DNA from: Acanthosepion esculentum
Taxonomy: Eukaryota > Mollusca > Cephalopoda > Sepiida > Sepiidae
DNA: 64,000 nt
Assembly: GCA_964036315.1 (NCBI GenBank)
Contig: OZ038500.1
Coordinates: 56,930,245 to 56,994,244, forward strand
Direction of reading: 5' to 3'
In this document: positions 34,001-47,700 of the stretch, piece by piece
How positions within the stretch are numbered: the stretch's first letter is position 1
Layout: every line of letters begins with the position of its first letter
Notes under the pieces: generated by a model
The model's input: only the letters and a program-made list of their open reading frames with translations
Databases searched by the model: none
What the model was told of the DNA's origin: nothing
Program-made: the position numbers and the translations under genes

Positions 34001-37000
34001 AAGTTGAGAAAAGAAGTACCCAAACAGTAACAAGGAAGAATGAAAGAAAGTTGAGAAAAGAAGTACCAAAACAGTAACAAGAAAGTTGAGAAAAGGGGTA
34101 CCCAAACAGTAACAAGAAAGAAATAAAGAAAAAAGTTGAGAAAAGAAGTACCCAAACAGTAACAAGGAAGAATGAAAAAAGTTGAGAAAAAAAATACCCA
34201 AACAGTAACAAGAAAGAAAGAAAGTTGAGAAAAGGGGTACCCAAACAGTAACAAGAAAGAAATAAAGAAAAAAGTTGAGAAAAGAAGTACCCAAACAGTA
34301 ACAAGGAAGAATGAAAGAAAGTTGAGAAAAGAAGTACCCAAACAGTAAAAAGAAAGAAAGAAAGTTGAGAAAAGGGGTACCCAAACAGTAACAAGAAAGA
34401 AATAAAGAAAAAAGTTGAGAAAAGAAGTACCCAAACAGTAACAAGGAAGAATGAAAGAAAGTTGAGAAAAGAAGTACCCAAACAGTAACAAGAAAGAAAG
34501 AAAGTTGAGAAAAGGGGTACCCAAACAGTAACAAGAAAGAAATAAAGAAAAAAGTTGAGAAAAGAAGTACCCAAACAGTTACAAGGAAGAATGAAAGAAA
34601 GTTGAGAAAAGAAGTACCCATACAGTAAAAAGAAAGAAAGAAAGTTGAGAAAAGGGGTACAAAAACAGTAACAAGAAAGAAATAAAGAAAAAAGTTGAGA
34701 AAAGAAGTACCTAAACAGTAACAAGGAAGAATAAAAGAAAGTTGAGAAAAGGGGTACCCAAACAGTAACAAGAATGAAGAAAGTTGAGAAAAGGTGTACC
34801 CAAACAGTAACAAGAAATAAATAAAGAAAAAAGATGAGAAAAGAAGTACCCAAACAGTAACAAGGAAGAATGAAAGAAAGTTGAGAAAAGGGGTACCCAA
34901 ACAGTAACAAGAATGAAGAAAGTTGAGAAAAGGTGTACCCAAACAGTAACAGGAAATAAATAAAGAAAAAAGTTGAGAAAAGAAGTACCCAATCAGTAAC
35001 AAGGAAGAATGAAAGAAAGTTGAAAAAAGAAGTACCCAAACAGTAACAAGAAAGAAAGAAAGTTGAGAAAAGGGCTACCCAAACAGTAACAAGAAAGAAA
35101 TAAAGAAAAATTTGAGAAAAGGAGTACCCAAACAGTAACAAGGAAGAATGAAAGAAAGTAGAGAAAAGTAGTACCCAAACAATAACAAGAAAGAAAGAAA
35201 GTTAGGAAAAGGGGTACCCAAACAGTAACAAGAAAGAAATAAAGAAAAAAGTTGAGAAAAGAAGTACCCAAACAGTAGCAAGTAAGAATGAAAGAAAGTT
35301 GAGAAAAGAAGTACCCAAACAGTAACAAGGAAGAATGAAAGAAAGTTGAGAAAAGAAGTACGCAAATAGTAACAAGAAAGAAAGAAAGTTGAGAAAAGGG
35401 GTACCCAAACAGTAACAAGAAAGAAATAAAGAAAAAAGTTGAGAAAAGAAGTACCCAAACAGTAGCAAGTAAGAATGAAAGAAAGTTGAGAAAAGAAGTA
35501 CCCAAACAGTAACAAGGAAGAATGAAAGAAAGTTGAGAAAAGAAGTACGCAAATAGTAACAAGAAAGAAAGAAAGTTGAGAAAAGGGGTACCCAAACAGT
35601 AACAAGAAAGAAATAAAGAAAAAAGTTGAGAAAAGAAGTACCCAAAGAGTAACAAGTAAGAATGAAAGAAAGTTGATAAAAGAAGAACCCAAATAGTAAC
35701 AAGAAAGAAAGAAAGTTGAGAAAAGGGGTACCCAAACAGTAACAAGAAAGAAATAAAGAAAAAATTTGAGAAAAGAAGTACCCAAACAGTAACAAGGAAG
35801 AATGAATGAAAGTTGAGAAAAGAAGAACCCAAACAGTAAAAAGAAAGAAAGAAAGTTGAGAAAAGGGGTACCCAAACAGTAACAAGAAAGAAATAAAGAA
35901 AAAAGTTGAGAAAAGAAGTACCCAAAGAGTCACAAGGAAGAATGAAAGAAAGTTGAGAAAAGAAGTACCCAAACAGTAACAAGAAAGAAAGAAAGTTGAG
36001 AAAAGGGGTACCCAAACAGTAACAAGAAAGAAATAAAGAAAAAAGTTGTGAAAAGAAGTATCCAAACAGTAACAAGGAAGAATGAAAGAAAGTTGAGAAA
36101 AGAAGTACCCAAATAATAACAAGAAAGAAAGAAAGTTGAGAAAAGGGGTACCCAAACAGTAACAAGAAAGAAAGAAAGTTGAGAAAAGGGGTACCCAAAC
36201 AGTAACAAGAAAGAAATAAAGAAAAAAGTTGAGAAAAGAAGTACCCAAACAGTAACAAGGAAGAATGAAAGAAAGTTGAGAAAAGAAGTACCCAAATAGT
36301 AACAAGAAAGAAAGAAAGTTGAGAAAAGGGGTACCTAAACAGTAACAAGAAAGAAATAAAGAACAAAGTTGAGAAAAGAAGTACCCAAACAGCAACAAGT
36401 AAGAATGAAAGAAAGTTGAGAATGAAGTACCCAAACAGTAAAAAGGAAGAATGAAAGAAAGTTAAGAAAAGAAGTACCTAAACAGTAACAAGAAAGAAAT
36501 AAAGAAAAATTTGAGAAAAGAAGTACCCAAACAGTAACAAGGAAGAATGAAAGAAAGTTGAGAAAAGAAGTACCCAAACAGTAACAAGGAAGAATGAAAG
36601 AAAGTTGAGAAAAGAAGTACCCAAACAGTAACAAGGAAGAATGAAAGAAAGTTGAGAAAAGCAGTACCCAAACAGTAACAAGAAAGAAAGAAAGTTGAGA
36701 AAAGGGGTACCCAAACAGTAACAAGAAAGAAATAAAGAAAAAAGTTGAGAAAAGAAGTACCCAAACAGTAACAAGAAAGAAAGAAAGTTGAGAAAAGGGC
36801 TAGCGAAACAGTAACAAGAAAGAAATAAAGAAAAAAGTTGAGAAAAGAAGTACCCAAACAGTAACAAGGAAGAATGAAAGAAAGTTGAGAAAAGCAGTAC
36901 CCAAACAGTAACAAGAAAGAAAGAAAGTTGAGAAAAGGGGTACCCAAACAGTAACAAGAAAGAAATAAAGAAAAAAGTTGAGAAAAGAAGTACCCAAACA

Positions 37001-38130
37001 GTAACAAGAAAGAAAGAAAGTTGAGAAAAGGGCTAGCGAAACAGTAACAAGAAAGAAATAAAGAAAAAAGTTGAGAAAAGAAGTACCCAAACAGTAGCAA
37101 GTAAGAATGAAAGAAAGTTGAGAAAAGAAGTACCCAAACAGTAACAAGGAAGAATGAAAGAAAGTTGAGAAAAGAAGTACGCAAATAGTAACAAGAAAGA
37201 AAGAAAGTTGAGAAAAGGGGTACCCAAACAGTAACAAGAAAGAAATAAAGAAAAAAGTTGAGAAAAGAAGTACCCAAACAGTAACAAGGAAGAATGAAAG
37301 AAAGTTGAGAAAAGAAGTACCCAAACAGTAACAAGAATGAAAGAAAGTTGAGAAAAGGGGTACCCAAACAGTAACAAGAAAGAAATAAAGAAAAAAGTTG
37401 AGAAAAGAACTACCCAAACAGTAACAAGAAAGAAAGAAAGTTGAGAAAAGGTGTACCCAAACAGTAACAAGAAAGAAATAAAGAAAAAAGTTCAGAAAAA
37501 AAGTACCCAAACAGTAACAAGGAAGAATGAAAGAAAGTTGAGAAAAGAAGTACCCAAACAGTAACAAGAAAGAAAGAAAGTTGAGAAAACGGGTACCCAA
37601 ACAGTAACAAGAAAGAAATAAAGAAAAAAGTTGAGAAAAGAAGTACCCTAACAGTAACAAGGAAGAATGAAAGAAAGTTGAGAAAAGATTTACCCAAACA
37701 GTAACAAGAAAGAAAGAAAGTTGAGAAAAGGGGTACCCGAACAGTAACAAGAAAGAAATAAAGAAAAAAGTTGAGAAAAGAAGTACTCAAACAGTAACAA
37801 GTAAGAATTAAAGAAAGTTGAGAAAAGAAGTACCCAAACAGTAAGAAGGAAGAATGAAAGAAAGTTGAGAAAAGAAGTACCTAAACAGTAACAAGAAAGA
37901 AATAAAGAAAAATTTGAGAAAAGAAGTACCCAAACAGTAACAAGGAAGAATGAAAGAAAGTTGAGAAAAGAAGTACCCAAACAGTAACAAGGAAGAATGA
38001 AAGAAAGTTGAGAAAAGAAGTACCCAAACAGTAACAAGGAAGAATGAAAGAAAGTTGAGAAAAGAAGTACCCAAACAGTAACAAGAAAGAAAGAAAGTTG
38101 AGAAAAGGGCTACCCAAACAGTAACAAGAA
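28080..38130. repeat. Satellite superblock, 5.03-kb tandem duplication
   Basis: Copy 1 is about 28080-33110 and copy 2 about 33110-38130. Diagnostic variants pair at a shift of 5031-5032 bp: AAAGTGGAG at 28221 and 33253, GATAGAAGAAGAACCC at 28601 and 33633, GAGTCACAAGG at about 30898 and 35929, AGTACTCAAAC at about 32751 and 37782. One 1-bp length difference (GAATGAAAAAAG near 34180) explains the 5031/5032 change. The two copies are almost identical over 5 kb. Confidence 0.9.
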
Positions 38131-38769
38131 AGAAATAAAGAAAATTTGAGAAAAGAAGAACCAAAACAGTAACAAGGAAGAATGAAAGAAAGTAGAGAAA
38201 TGTAGTACCCAAACAATAACAAGAAAGAAAGAAAGTTGGGAAAAAGGGTACCCAAACAGTAACAAGAAAGAAATAAAGAAAAAAGTTGTGAAAAGAAGTA
38301 CCCAAACAGTAGCAAGTAAGAATGAAAGAAAGTTGAGAAAAGAAGTACCCAAACAGTAACAAGGAAGAATGAAAGAAAATTGAGAAAAGAAGTACCCAAA
38401 CAGTAACAAGAAAGAAAGAAAGTTGAGAAAAGGGGTACCCAAACAGTAACAAGAAAGAAATAAAGAAAAAAGTTGAGAAAAGAAGTACCCAAACAATAAA
38501 AAGTAAGAATGAAAGAAAGTTGAGAAAAGAAGAACCCAAATAGTAACAAGAAAGAAAGAAAGTTGAGAAAAGGGGTACCCAAACAGTAACAAGAAAGAAA
38601 TAAAGAAAAAAGTTGAGAAAAGAAGTACCTAAACAGTAACAAGAATGAAAGAAAGTTGAGAAAAGGGGTACCCAAACAGTAACAAGAAAGAAATAAAGAA
38701 AAAAGTTGAGAAAAGATGTACCCAAACAGTAACAAGGAAGAATGAAAGAAAGTTGAGAAAAGAAGTACC

Positions 38770-41700
38770 CAAACAGTAACAAGGAAGAATGAAAGAAAGT
38801 TGAGAAAAAAATACCCAAACAGTAACAAGGAAGAATGAAAGAAAGTTGAGAAAAGAAGTACCCAAACTGTAACAAGAAAGAAAGAAAGTTGAGAAAAGGG
38901 GTACCCAAACAGTAACAAGAAAGAAATAAAGAAAAAAGTTGAGAAAAGAAGTACCCAAACAGTAACAAGGAAGAATGAATGAAAGTTGAGAAAAGAAGTA
39001 CCCAAACTGTAACAAGAAAGAAAGAAATTTGAGAAAAGGGGTACCCAAACAGTAACAAGAAAAAAATAATGAAAAATTTGAGAAAAGAAGTACCCAAACA
39101 GTAACAAGAAAGAAAGAAAGTTGAGAAAAGGGCTACCCAAACAGTAACAAGAAAGAAATAAAGAAAATTTGAGAAAAGAAGTACCAAAACAGTAACAAGG
39201 AAGAATGAAAGAAAGTAGAGAAAAGTAGTACCCAAACAATAATAAGAAAGAAAGAATGTTGGGAAAAAGGGTACCCAAACAGTAACAAGAAAGAAATAAA
39301 GAAAAAAGTTGTGAAAAGAAGTACCCAAACAGTAGCAAGTAAGAATGAAAGAAAGTTGAGAAAAGAAGTACCCAAACAGTAACAAGGAAGAATGAAAGAA
39401 AATTGAGAAAAGAAGTACCCAAACAGTAACAAGAAAGAAAGAAAGTTGAGAAAAGGGGTACCCAAACAGTAACAAGAAAGAAATAAAGAAAAAAGTTGAG
39501 AAAAGAAGTACCCAAACAGTAACAAGTAAGAATGAAAGAAAGTTGAGAAAAGAAGTACCCAAAGAATAACAAGTAAAAATGAAAGAAAGTTGAGAAAGGA
39601 AGAACCCAAATAGTAACAAGAAAGAAAGAAAGTTGAGAAAAGCGGTACCCAAACAGTAACAAGAAAGAAATAAAGAAAAAAGTTGAGAAAAGAAGTACCT
39701 AAACAGTAACAAGAATGAAAGAAAGTTGAGAAAAGGGGTACCCAAACAGTAACAAGAAAGAAATAAAGAAAAAAGTTGAGAAAAGAAGTACCCAAACAGT
39801 AACAAGGAAGAATGAAAGAAAGTTGAGAAAAGAAGTACCCAAACAGTAACAAGGAAGAATGAAAGAAAGTTGAGAAAAAAAATACCCAAACAGTAACAAG
39901 GAAGAATGAAAGAAAGTTGAGAAAAGAAGTACCCAAACTGTAACAAGAAAGAAAGAAAGTTGAGAAAAGGGGTACCCAAACAGTAACAAGAAAGAAATAA
40001 AGAAAAAATTTGAGAAAAGAAGTACCCAAACAGTAACAAGGAAGAATGAAAGAAAGTTGAGAAAAGAAGTACCCAAACAGTAACAAGAAAGAAAGAAAGT
40101 TGAGAAAAGGGGTACACAAACAGTAACAAGAAAGAAATAAAGAAAAAAGTGGAGAAAAGGGGTACCCAAACTGTAACAAGAAAGAAATAAAGAAAAAAGT
40201 TGAGAAAAGAAGTACCCAAACAGTTACAAGGAAGAATGAAAGAAAGTTGAGAAAAGAAGTACCCAAATAGTAACAAGAAAGAAAGAAAGTTGAGGAAAGG
40301 GGTACCGAAACAGTAACAAGAAAGAAATGAAGATAAAAGTTGAGAAAAGAAGAACCCAAACAGTAACAAGAAAGAAAGAAAGTTGAGAAAAGGGGTACCC
40401 AAACTGTAACAAAAAAAAATAAAGAAAAAAGTTGAGAAAAGAAGTATTCAAACAGTTACAAGGAAGAATGAAAGAAAGTTGAAAAAAGAAGTACCCAAAC
40501 AGTAACAAGAAAGAAAGAAAGTTGAGTAAAGGGGTACCCAAACAGTAACAAGAAATAAATAAAGAAAAAATTTGAGAAAAGAAGTATCCAAACAGTAACA
40601 AGGAAGAATGAAAGAAAGTTGAGAAAAGAAGTACCAAAACAGTAACAAGAAAGAAAGAAAGTTGAGAAAAGGGGTACCCAAACAGTAACAAGAAAGAAAT
40701 AAAGAAAAATGTTGAGAAAAGAATTACCCAATCAGTAACAAGGAAGAAGGAAAGAAAGTTGAGAAAAGGGGTACCCAAAGAGTAACAAGAAAAAGAAAGT
40801 TGAGAAAAGGGGTACCCAAACAGTAACAAGAAAGAAATAAAGAAAAAAGTTGAGAAAAGAAGTACCCAAAAAGTAACAAGGAAGAATGAAAGAAAGTTGA
40901 GAAAAGTAGTACCCAAACAGTAACAAAAAGAAAGAAAGTTGAGAAAAGGGGTACCCAAACAGTAACAAGAAAGAAATAAAGAAAAAAGTTGAGAAAAGAA
41001 GTATCCAAACAGTAACAAGGAAGAATGAAAGAAAGTTGAGAAAAGAAGTACCCAAACAGTAACAAGAAAGAAAGTTGAGAAAAGGGGTACCCAAACAGTA
41101 ACAAGAAAGAAATAAAGAAAAAAGTGGAGAAAAGAAGTATCCAAACAGTAATAAGGAAGAATGAAAGAAAGTTGAGAAAAGAAGTACCCAAACAGTAACA
41201 AGAAAGAAAGAAAGTTGAGAAAAGGGGTACCCAAACAGTAACAAGAAATAAATAAAGAAAAAAGTTGTGAAAAGAAGAATCCAAACAGTAACAAGGAAGA
41301 ATGAAAGAAAGTTGAGAAAAGAAGTACCCAAATAATAACAAGAAAGAAAGAAAGTTGAGAAAAGCGGTACCCAAACAGTAACAAGAAAGAAATAAAGAAA
41401 AAAGTTGAGAAAAGAAGTACCCAAACAGTAACAAGTAAGAATGAAAGAAAGTTGAGAAAAGAAGTATCCAAACAGTAACAAGGAAGAATGTTGATAAATG
41501 AAGTACCCAAATAGTAAAAAGAAAGAAAGAAATTTGTGAAAAGGGGTACCCAAACAGTAACAAGAAAGAAAAAAAGAAAAAATTTGAGAAAAGAAGTACC
41601 CAAACAGTAACAAGTAAGAATGAAAGAAAGTTGAGAAAAGAAGTACCCAAACAGTAACAAGGAAGAATGAAAGAAAGTTGTGAAAAGAAGAACCCAAATA

Positions 41701-44700
41701 GTAACAAGAAAGAAAGAAAGTTGAGAAAAGGGGTACCCAAACAGTAACAAGAAAGAAATAAAGAAAAAAGTTGAGAAAAGAAGTACCCAAACAGTACCAA
41801 GGAAGAATGAAAGAAAGTTGAGAAAAGAAGTACCCAAACAGTAACAAGAAAGAAAGAAAGTTGAGAAAAGGGGTACCCAAACAGTAACAAGAGAGAAATA
41901 AGAAAACAGTTGAGAAAAGAAGTATCCAAACAGTAACAAGGAAGAATGAAAGAAAGTTGAGAAAAGAAGTACCCAAACAGTAACAAGAAAGAAAGAAAGT
42001 TGAAAAAATGGGTACCCAAACAGTAACAAGAAAGAAATAAAGAAAAAAGTTGAGAAAAAAAGTACTCAAGCAGTAACAAGGAAGAATGAAAGTTGAGAAA
42101 AGAAGTACCCAAACAGTAACAAGTATGAATGAAAGAAAGTTGAGAAAAGAAGTACCCAAACAGTAACAAGGAATAATGAAAGAAAGTTGAGAAAAGAAGT
42201 ACCCAAATAGTAACAAGAAAGAAAGAAAGTTTAGAAAAGGGGTACCCAGACAGTAACAAGAAAGAAATAAAGAAAAAAGTTGAGAAAAGAAGTAACCAAA
42301 CAGTAACAAGTAAGAATGAAAGAAAGTTGAGAAAAGAAGTACCCAAACAGTAACAAGGAAGAATGAAAGAAAGTTGAGAAAAGAAGTACCCAAACAGTAA
42401 CAAGGAAGAATGAAAGTTGAAAAAAGAAGTACCCAAACAGTAACAAGAAAGAAAGAAAGTTGAGAAAAGGGGTACCCAAACAGTAACAAGAAAGAAATAA
42501 AGAAAAATTTGAGAAAAGAAGTACCCAAACAGTAACAAGAAAGAAAGAAAGTTGACAAAAGGGCTACCCAAACAGTAACAAGAAAGAAATAAAGAAAAAA
42601 GTTGAGAAAAGAAGTACCCAAACCGTAACAAGGAAGAATGAAAGAAAGTTGAGAAAAGTAGTACCCAAACAGTAACAAGAAAGAAAGAAAGTTGAGAAAA
42701 GGGGTACCCAACAGTAACAAGAAAGAAATAAAGAAAAAAGTTGAGAAAAGAAGTACCCAAACAGTAACAAGTAAGAATGAAAGAAAGTTGAGAAAAGAAT
42801 TACCCAAACAGTAACAAGAAAGAAAGTTGAGAAAAGGGGTACCCAAACAGTAACAAGAAAGAAATAAAGAAAAAAGTGTAGTAAAGAAGTATCCAAACAG
42901 TAACAAGGAAGAATGAAAGAAAGTTGAGAAAAGAAGTACCCAAACAGTAACAAGAAAGAAAGAAAGTTGAGAAAAGGGGTACCCAAACAGTAACAAGAAA
43001 TAAATAAAGAAAAAAGTTGTGAAAAGAAGTATCCAATCAGTAACAAGGAAGAATGAAAGAAAGTTGAGAAAAGAAGTACCCAAATTATAACAAGAAAGAA
43101 AGAAAGTTGAGAAAAGCGGTACCCAAACAGTAACAAGAAAGAAATAAAGAAAAAAGTTGAGAAAAGAAGTACCCAAACAGTAACAAGTAAGAGTGAAAGA
43201 AAGTTGAGAAAAGAAGTATCCAAACAGTAACAAGGAAGAATGAAAGAAAGTTGAGAAAAGAAGTACCCAAACAGTAACAAGAAAGAAAGAAAGTTGAGAA
43301 AAGGGGTACCCAAACAGTAACAAGAAATAAATAAAGAAAAAAGTTGTGAAAAGTATCCAATCAGTAACAAGGAAGAATGAAAGAAAGTTGAGAAAAGAAG
43401 TACCCAAATTATAACAAGAAAGAAAGAAAGTTGAGAAAAGCGGTACCCAAAGAGTAACAAGTAAGAGTGAAAGAAAGTTGAGAAAAGAAGTACCCAAACA
43501 GTAACAAGAAAGAAAGTTGAGAAAAGGGGTACCCAAACAGTAACAAGAAAGAAATAAAGAAAAAATTTGAGAAAAGAAGTACCCAAACAGTTACAAGGAA
43601 GAATGAAAGAAAGTTGAGAAAAGAAGTACCCAAACAGTAACAAGAAAGAAAGAAAGTTCAGAAAAGGGGTACCCAAACAGTAACAAGAAAGAAATAAAGA
43701 AAAAAGTGGAGAAAAGAAGTATCCAAACAGTTACAAGGAAGAATGAAAGATAGTTGAGAAAAGAAGTACCCAAACAGTAACAAGAAAGAAAGAAAGTTGA
43801 GAAAAGGGGTACCCAAACAGTAACAAGAAAGAAATAAAGAAAATTTGAGAAAAGAAGTACCCAAACAGTAACAAGTAAGAATGAAAGAAAGTTGAGAAAA
43901 GAAGTACCCAAACAGTAACAAGGAAGAATGAAAGAAAGTTGAGAAAAGGGGTACCCAAACAGTAACAAGAAAGAAATAAAGAAAAAAGCTGAGAAAATAG
44001 TACCCAAACAGTAACAAGGAAGAATGAAAGAAAGTTGAGAAAAGTAGTACCGAAACAGGAACAAGAAAGAAAGAAAGTTGAGAAAAGAAGTACCCAAACA
44101 GTAACAAGTATGAATGAAAGAAAGTTGAGAAAAGAAGTACCCAAACAGTAACAAGGAAGAATGAAAGAATGTTGAGAAAAGAAGTACCCAAATAGTAACA
44201 AGAAAGAAAGAAAGTTTAGAAAAGGGGTACCCAAACAGTAACAAGAAAGAAATAGAGAAAAAAGTTGAGAAAAGAAGTAACCAAACGGTAACAAGTAAGA
44301 ATGAAAGAAAGTTGAGAAAAGAAGTACCCAAACAGTAACAAGGAAGAATGAAAGAAATTTGAGAAAAGAAGTACCCAAACAGTAACAAGAAAGAAAGAAA
44401 GTTGAGAAAAGGGGTACCCAAACAGTAACAATAAAGAAATAAAGAAAAAAGTTGAGAAAAGAAGTACCAAAACAGTAACAAGGAAGAATGAAAGAAAGTT
44501 GAGAAAAGAAGTACACAAACAGTAACAAGAAAGAAAGAAAGTTGAGAAAATTGGTACCCAAACAGTAACAAGAAAGAAATAAAGAAAAAAGTTGAGAAAA
44601 GAAGTATCCAAACAGTAACAAGGAAGAATGAAAGAAAGTTGAGAAAAGAAGTACCCAAATAATAACAAGAAAGAAAGAAAGTTGAGAAAAGCGGTACCCA

Positions 44701-47700
44701 AACAGTAACAAGAAAGAAATAAAGAAAAAAGTTGAGAAAAGAAGTACCCAAACAGTAACAAGTAAGAATGAAAGAAAGTTGAGAAAAGAAGTATCCAAAC
44801 AGTAAAAAGGAAGAATGAAAGAAAGTTGATAAATGAAGTACCCAAATAGTAAAAAGAAAGAAAGAAATTTGTGAAAAGGGGTACCCAAACAGTAACAAGA
44901 AAGAAAAAAAGAAAAAATTTGAGAAAAGAAGTACCCAAACAGTAACAAGTAAGAATGAAAGAAAGTTGAGAAAAGAAGTACCCAAACAGTAACAAGAAAG
45001 AAAGAAAGTTGAGAAAAGGGGTACCCAAACAGTAACAAGAGAGAAATAAGAAAACAGTTGAGAAAAGAAGTATCCAAACAGTAACAAGGAAGAATGAAAG
45101 AAAGTTGATAAACGTAGTACCCAAACAGTAACTAGAAAGAAAGAAAGTTAAAAAAATGGGTACCCAAACAGTAACAAGAAAGAAATAAAGAAAATGTTGA
45201 GAAAAAAAGTACCCAAGCAGTAACAAGGAAGAATGAAAGAAAGTTGAGAAAAGTAGTACCCAAACTGTAACAAGGAAGAATGAAAGAAAGTTGATTAATG
45301 AAGTACCCAAATAGGAAAAAGAAAGAAAGAAATTTGAGAAAAGGGGTACCCAAACAGTAACAAGAAAGAAATAAAGAAAAAAGTTGAGAAAAGTAGTACC
45401 CAAACAGTAACAAGGAAGAATGAAAGAAAGTTGAGAAAAAAATACCCAAACAGTAACAAGGAAGAATGAAAGAAAGTTGAGAAAAGAAGTACCCAAACTG
45501 TAACAAGAAAGAAAGAAAGTTGAGAAAAGGGGTACCCAAACAGTAACAAGAAAGAAATAAAGAAAAAAGTTGAGAAAAGAAGTACCCAAACAGTAACAAG
45601 GAAGAATGAATGAAAGTTGAGAAAAGAAGTACCCAAACTGTAACAAGAAAGAAAGAAAGTTGAGAAAAGGGGTACCCAAACAGTAACAAGAAAAAAATAA
45701 TGAAAAATTTGAGAAAAGAAGTACCCAAACTGTAACAAGAAAGAAAGAAAGTTGAGAAAAGGGCTACCCAAACAGTAACAAGAAAGAAATAAAGAAAATT
45801 TGAGAAAAGAAGTACCAAAACAGTAACAAGGAAGAATGAAAGAAAGTAGAGAAAAGTAGTACCCAAACAATAACAAGAAAGAAAGAATGTTGGGAAAAAG
45901 GGTACCCAAACAGTAACAAGAAAGAAATAAAGAAAAAAGTTGTGAAAAGAAGTACCCAAACAGTAGCAAGTAAGAATGAAAGAAAGTTGAGAAAAGAAGT
46001 ACCCAAACAGTAACAAGGAAGAATGAAAGAAAATTGAGAAAAGAAGTACCCAAACAGTAACAAGAAAGAAAGAAAGTTGAGAAAAGGGGTACCCAAACAG
46101 TAACAAGAAAGAAATAAAGAAAAAAGTTGAGAAAAGAAGTACCCAAACAGTAACAAGTAAGAATGAAAGAAAGTTGAGAAAAGAAGTACCCAAAGAATAA
46201 CAAGTAAAAATGAAAGAAAGTTGAGAAAGGAAGAACCCAAATAGTAACAAGAAAGAAAGAAAGTTGAGAAAAGGGGTACCCAAACAGTAACAAGAAAGAA
46301 ATAAAGAAAAAAGTTGAGAAAAGAAGTACCTAAACAGTAACAAGAATGAAAGAAAGTTGAGAAAAGGGGTACCCAAACAGTAACAAGAAAGAAATAAAGA
46401 AAAAAGTTGAGAAAAGAAGTACCCAAACAGTAACAAGGAAGAATGAAAGAAAGTTGAGAAAAGAAGTACCCAAACAGTAACAAGGAAGAATGAAAGAAAG
46501 TTGAGAAAAAAAATACCCAAACAGTAACAAGGAAGAATGAAAGAAAGTTGAGAAAAGAAGTACCCAAACTGTAACAAGAAAGAAAGAAAGTTGAGAAAAG
46601 GGGTACCCAAACAGTAACAAGAAAGAAATAAAGAAAAAATTTGAGAAAAGAAGTACCCAAACAGTAACAAGGAAGAATGAAAGAAAGTTGAGAAAAGAAG
46701 TACCCAAACAGTAACAAGAAAGAAAGAAAGTTGAGAAAAGGGGTACACAAACAGTAACAAGAAAGAAATAAAGAAAAAAGTGGAGAAAAGGGGTACCCAA
46801 ACTGTAACAAGAAAGAAATAAAGAAAAAAGTTGAGAAAAGAAGTACCCAAACAGTTACAAGGAAGAATGAAAGAAAGTTGAGAAAAGAAGTACCCAAATA
46901 GTAACAAGAAAGAAAGAAAGTTGAGGAAAGGGGTACCGAAACAGTAACAAGAAAGAAATGAAGATAAAAGTTGAGAAAAGAAGAACCCAAACAGTAACAA
47001 GAAAGAAAGAAAGTTGAGAAAAGGGGTACCCAAACTGTAACAAAAAAAAATAAAGAAAAAAGTTGAGAAAAGAAGTATTCAAACAGTTACAAGGAAGAAT
47101 GAAAGAAAGTTGAAAAAAGAAGTACCCAAACAGTAACAAGAAAGAAAGAAAGTTGAGTAAAGGGGTACCCAAACAGTAACAAGAAAGAAATAAAGAAAAA
47201 ATTTGAGAAAAGAAGTATCCAAACAGTAACAAGGAAGAATGAAAGAAAGTTGAGAAAAGAAGTACCAAAACAGTAACAAGAAAGAAAGAAAGTTGAGAAA
47301 AGGGGTACCCAAACAGTAACAAGAAAGAAATAAAGAAAAATGTTGAGAAAAGAATTACCCAATCAGTAACAAGGAAGAAGGAAAGAAAGTTGAGAAAAGG
47401 GGTACCCAAAGAGTAACAAGAAAAAGAAAGTTGAGAAAAGGGGTACCCAAACAGTAACAAGAAAGAAATAAAGAAAAAAGTTGAGAAAAGAAGTACCCAA
47501 AAAGTAACAAGGAAGAATGAAAGAAAGTTGAGAAAAGTAGTACCCAAACAGTAACAAAAAGAAAGAAAGTTGAGAAAAGGGGTACCAAAACAGTAACAAG
47601 AAAGAAATAAAGAAAAAAGTTGAGAAAAGAAGTATCCAAACAGTAACAAGGAAGAATGAAAGAAAGTTGAGAAAAGAAGTACCCAAACAGTAACAAGAAA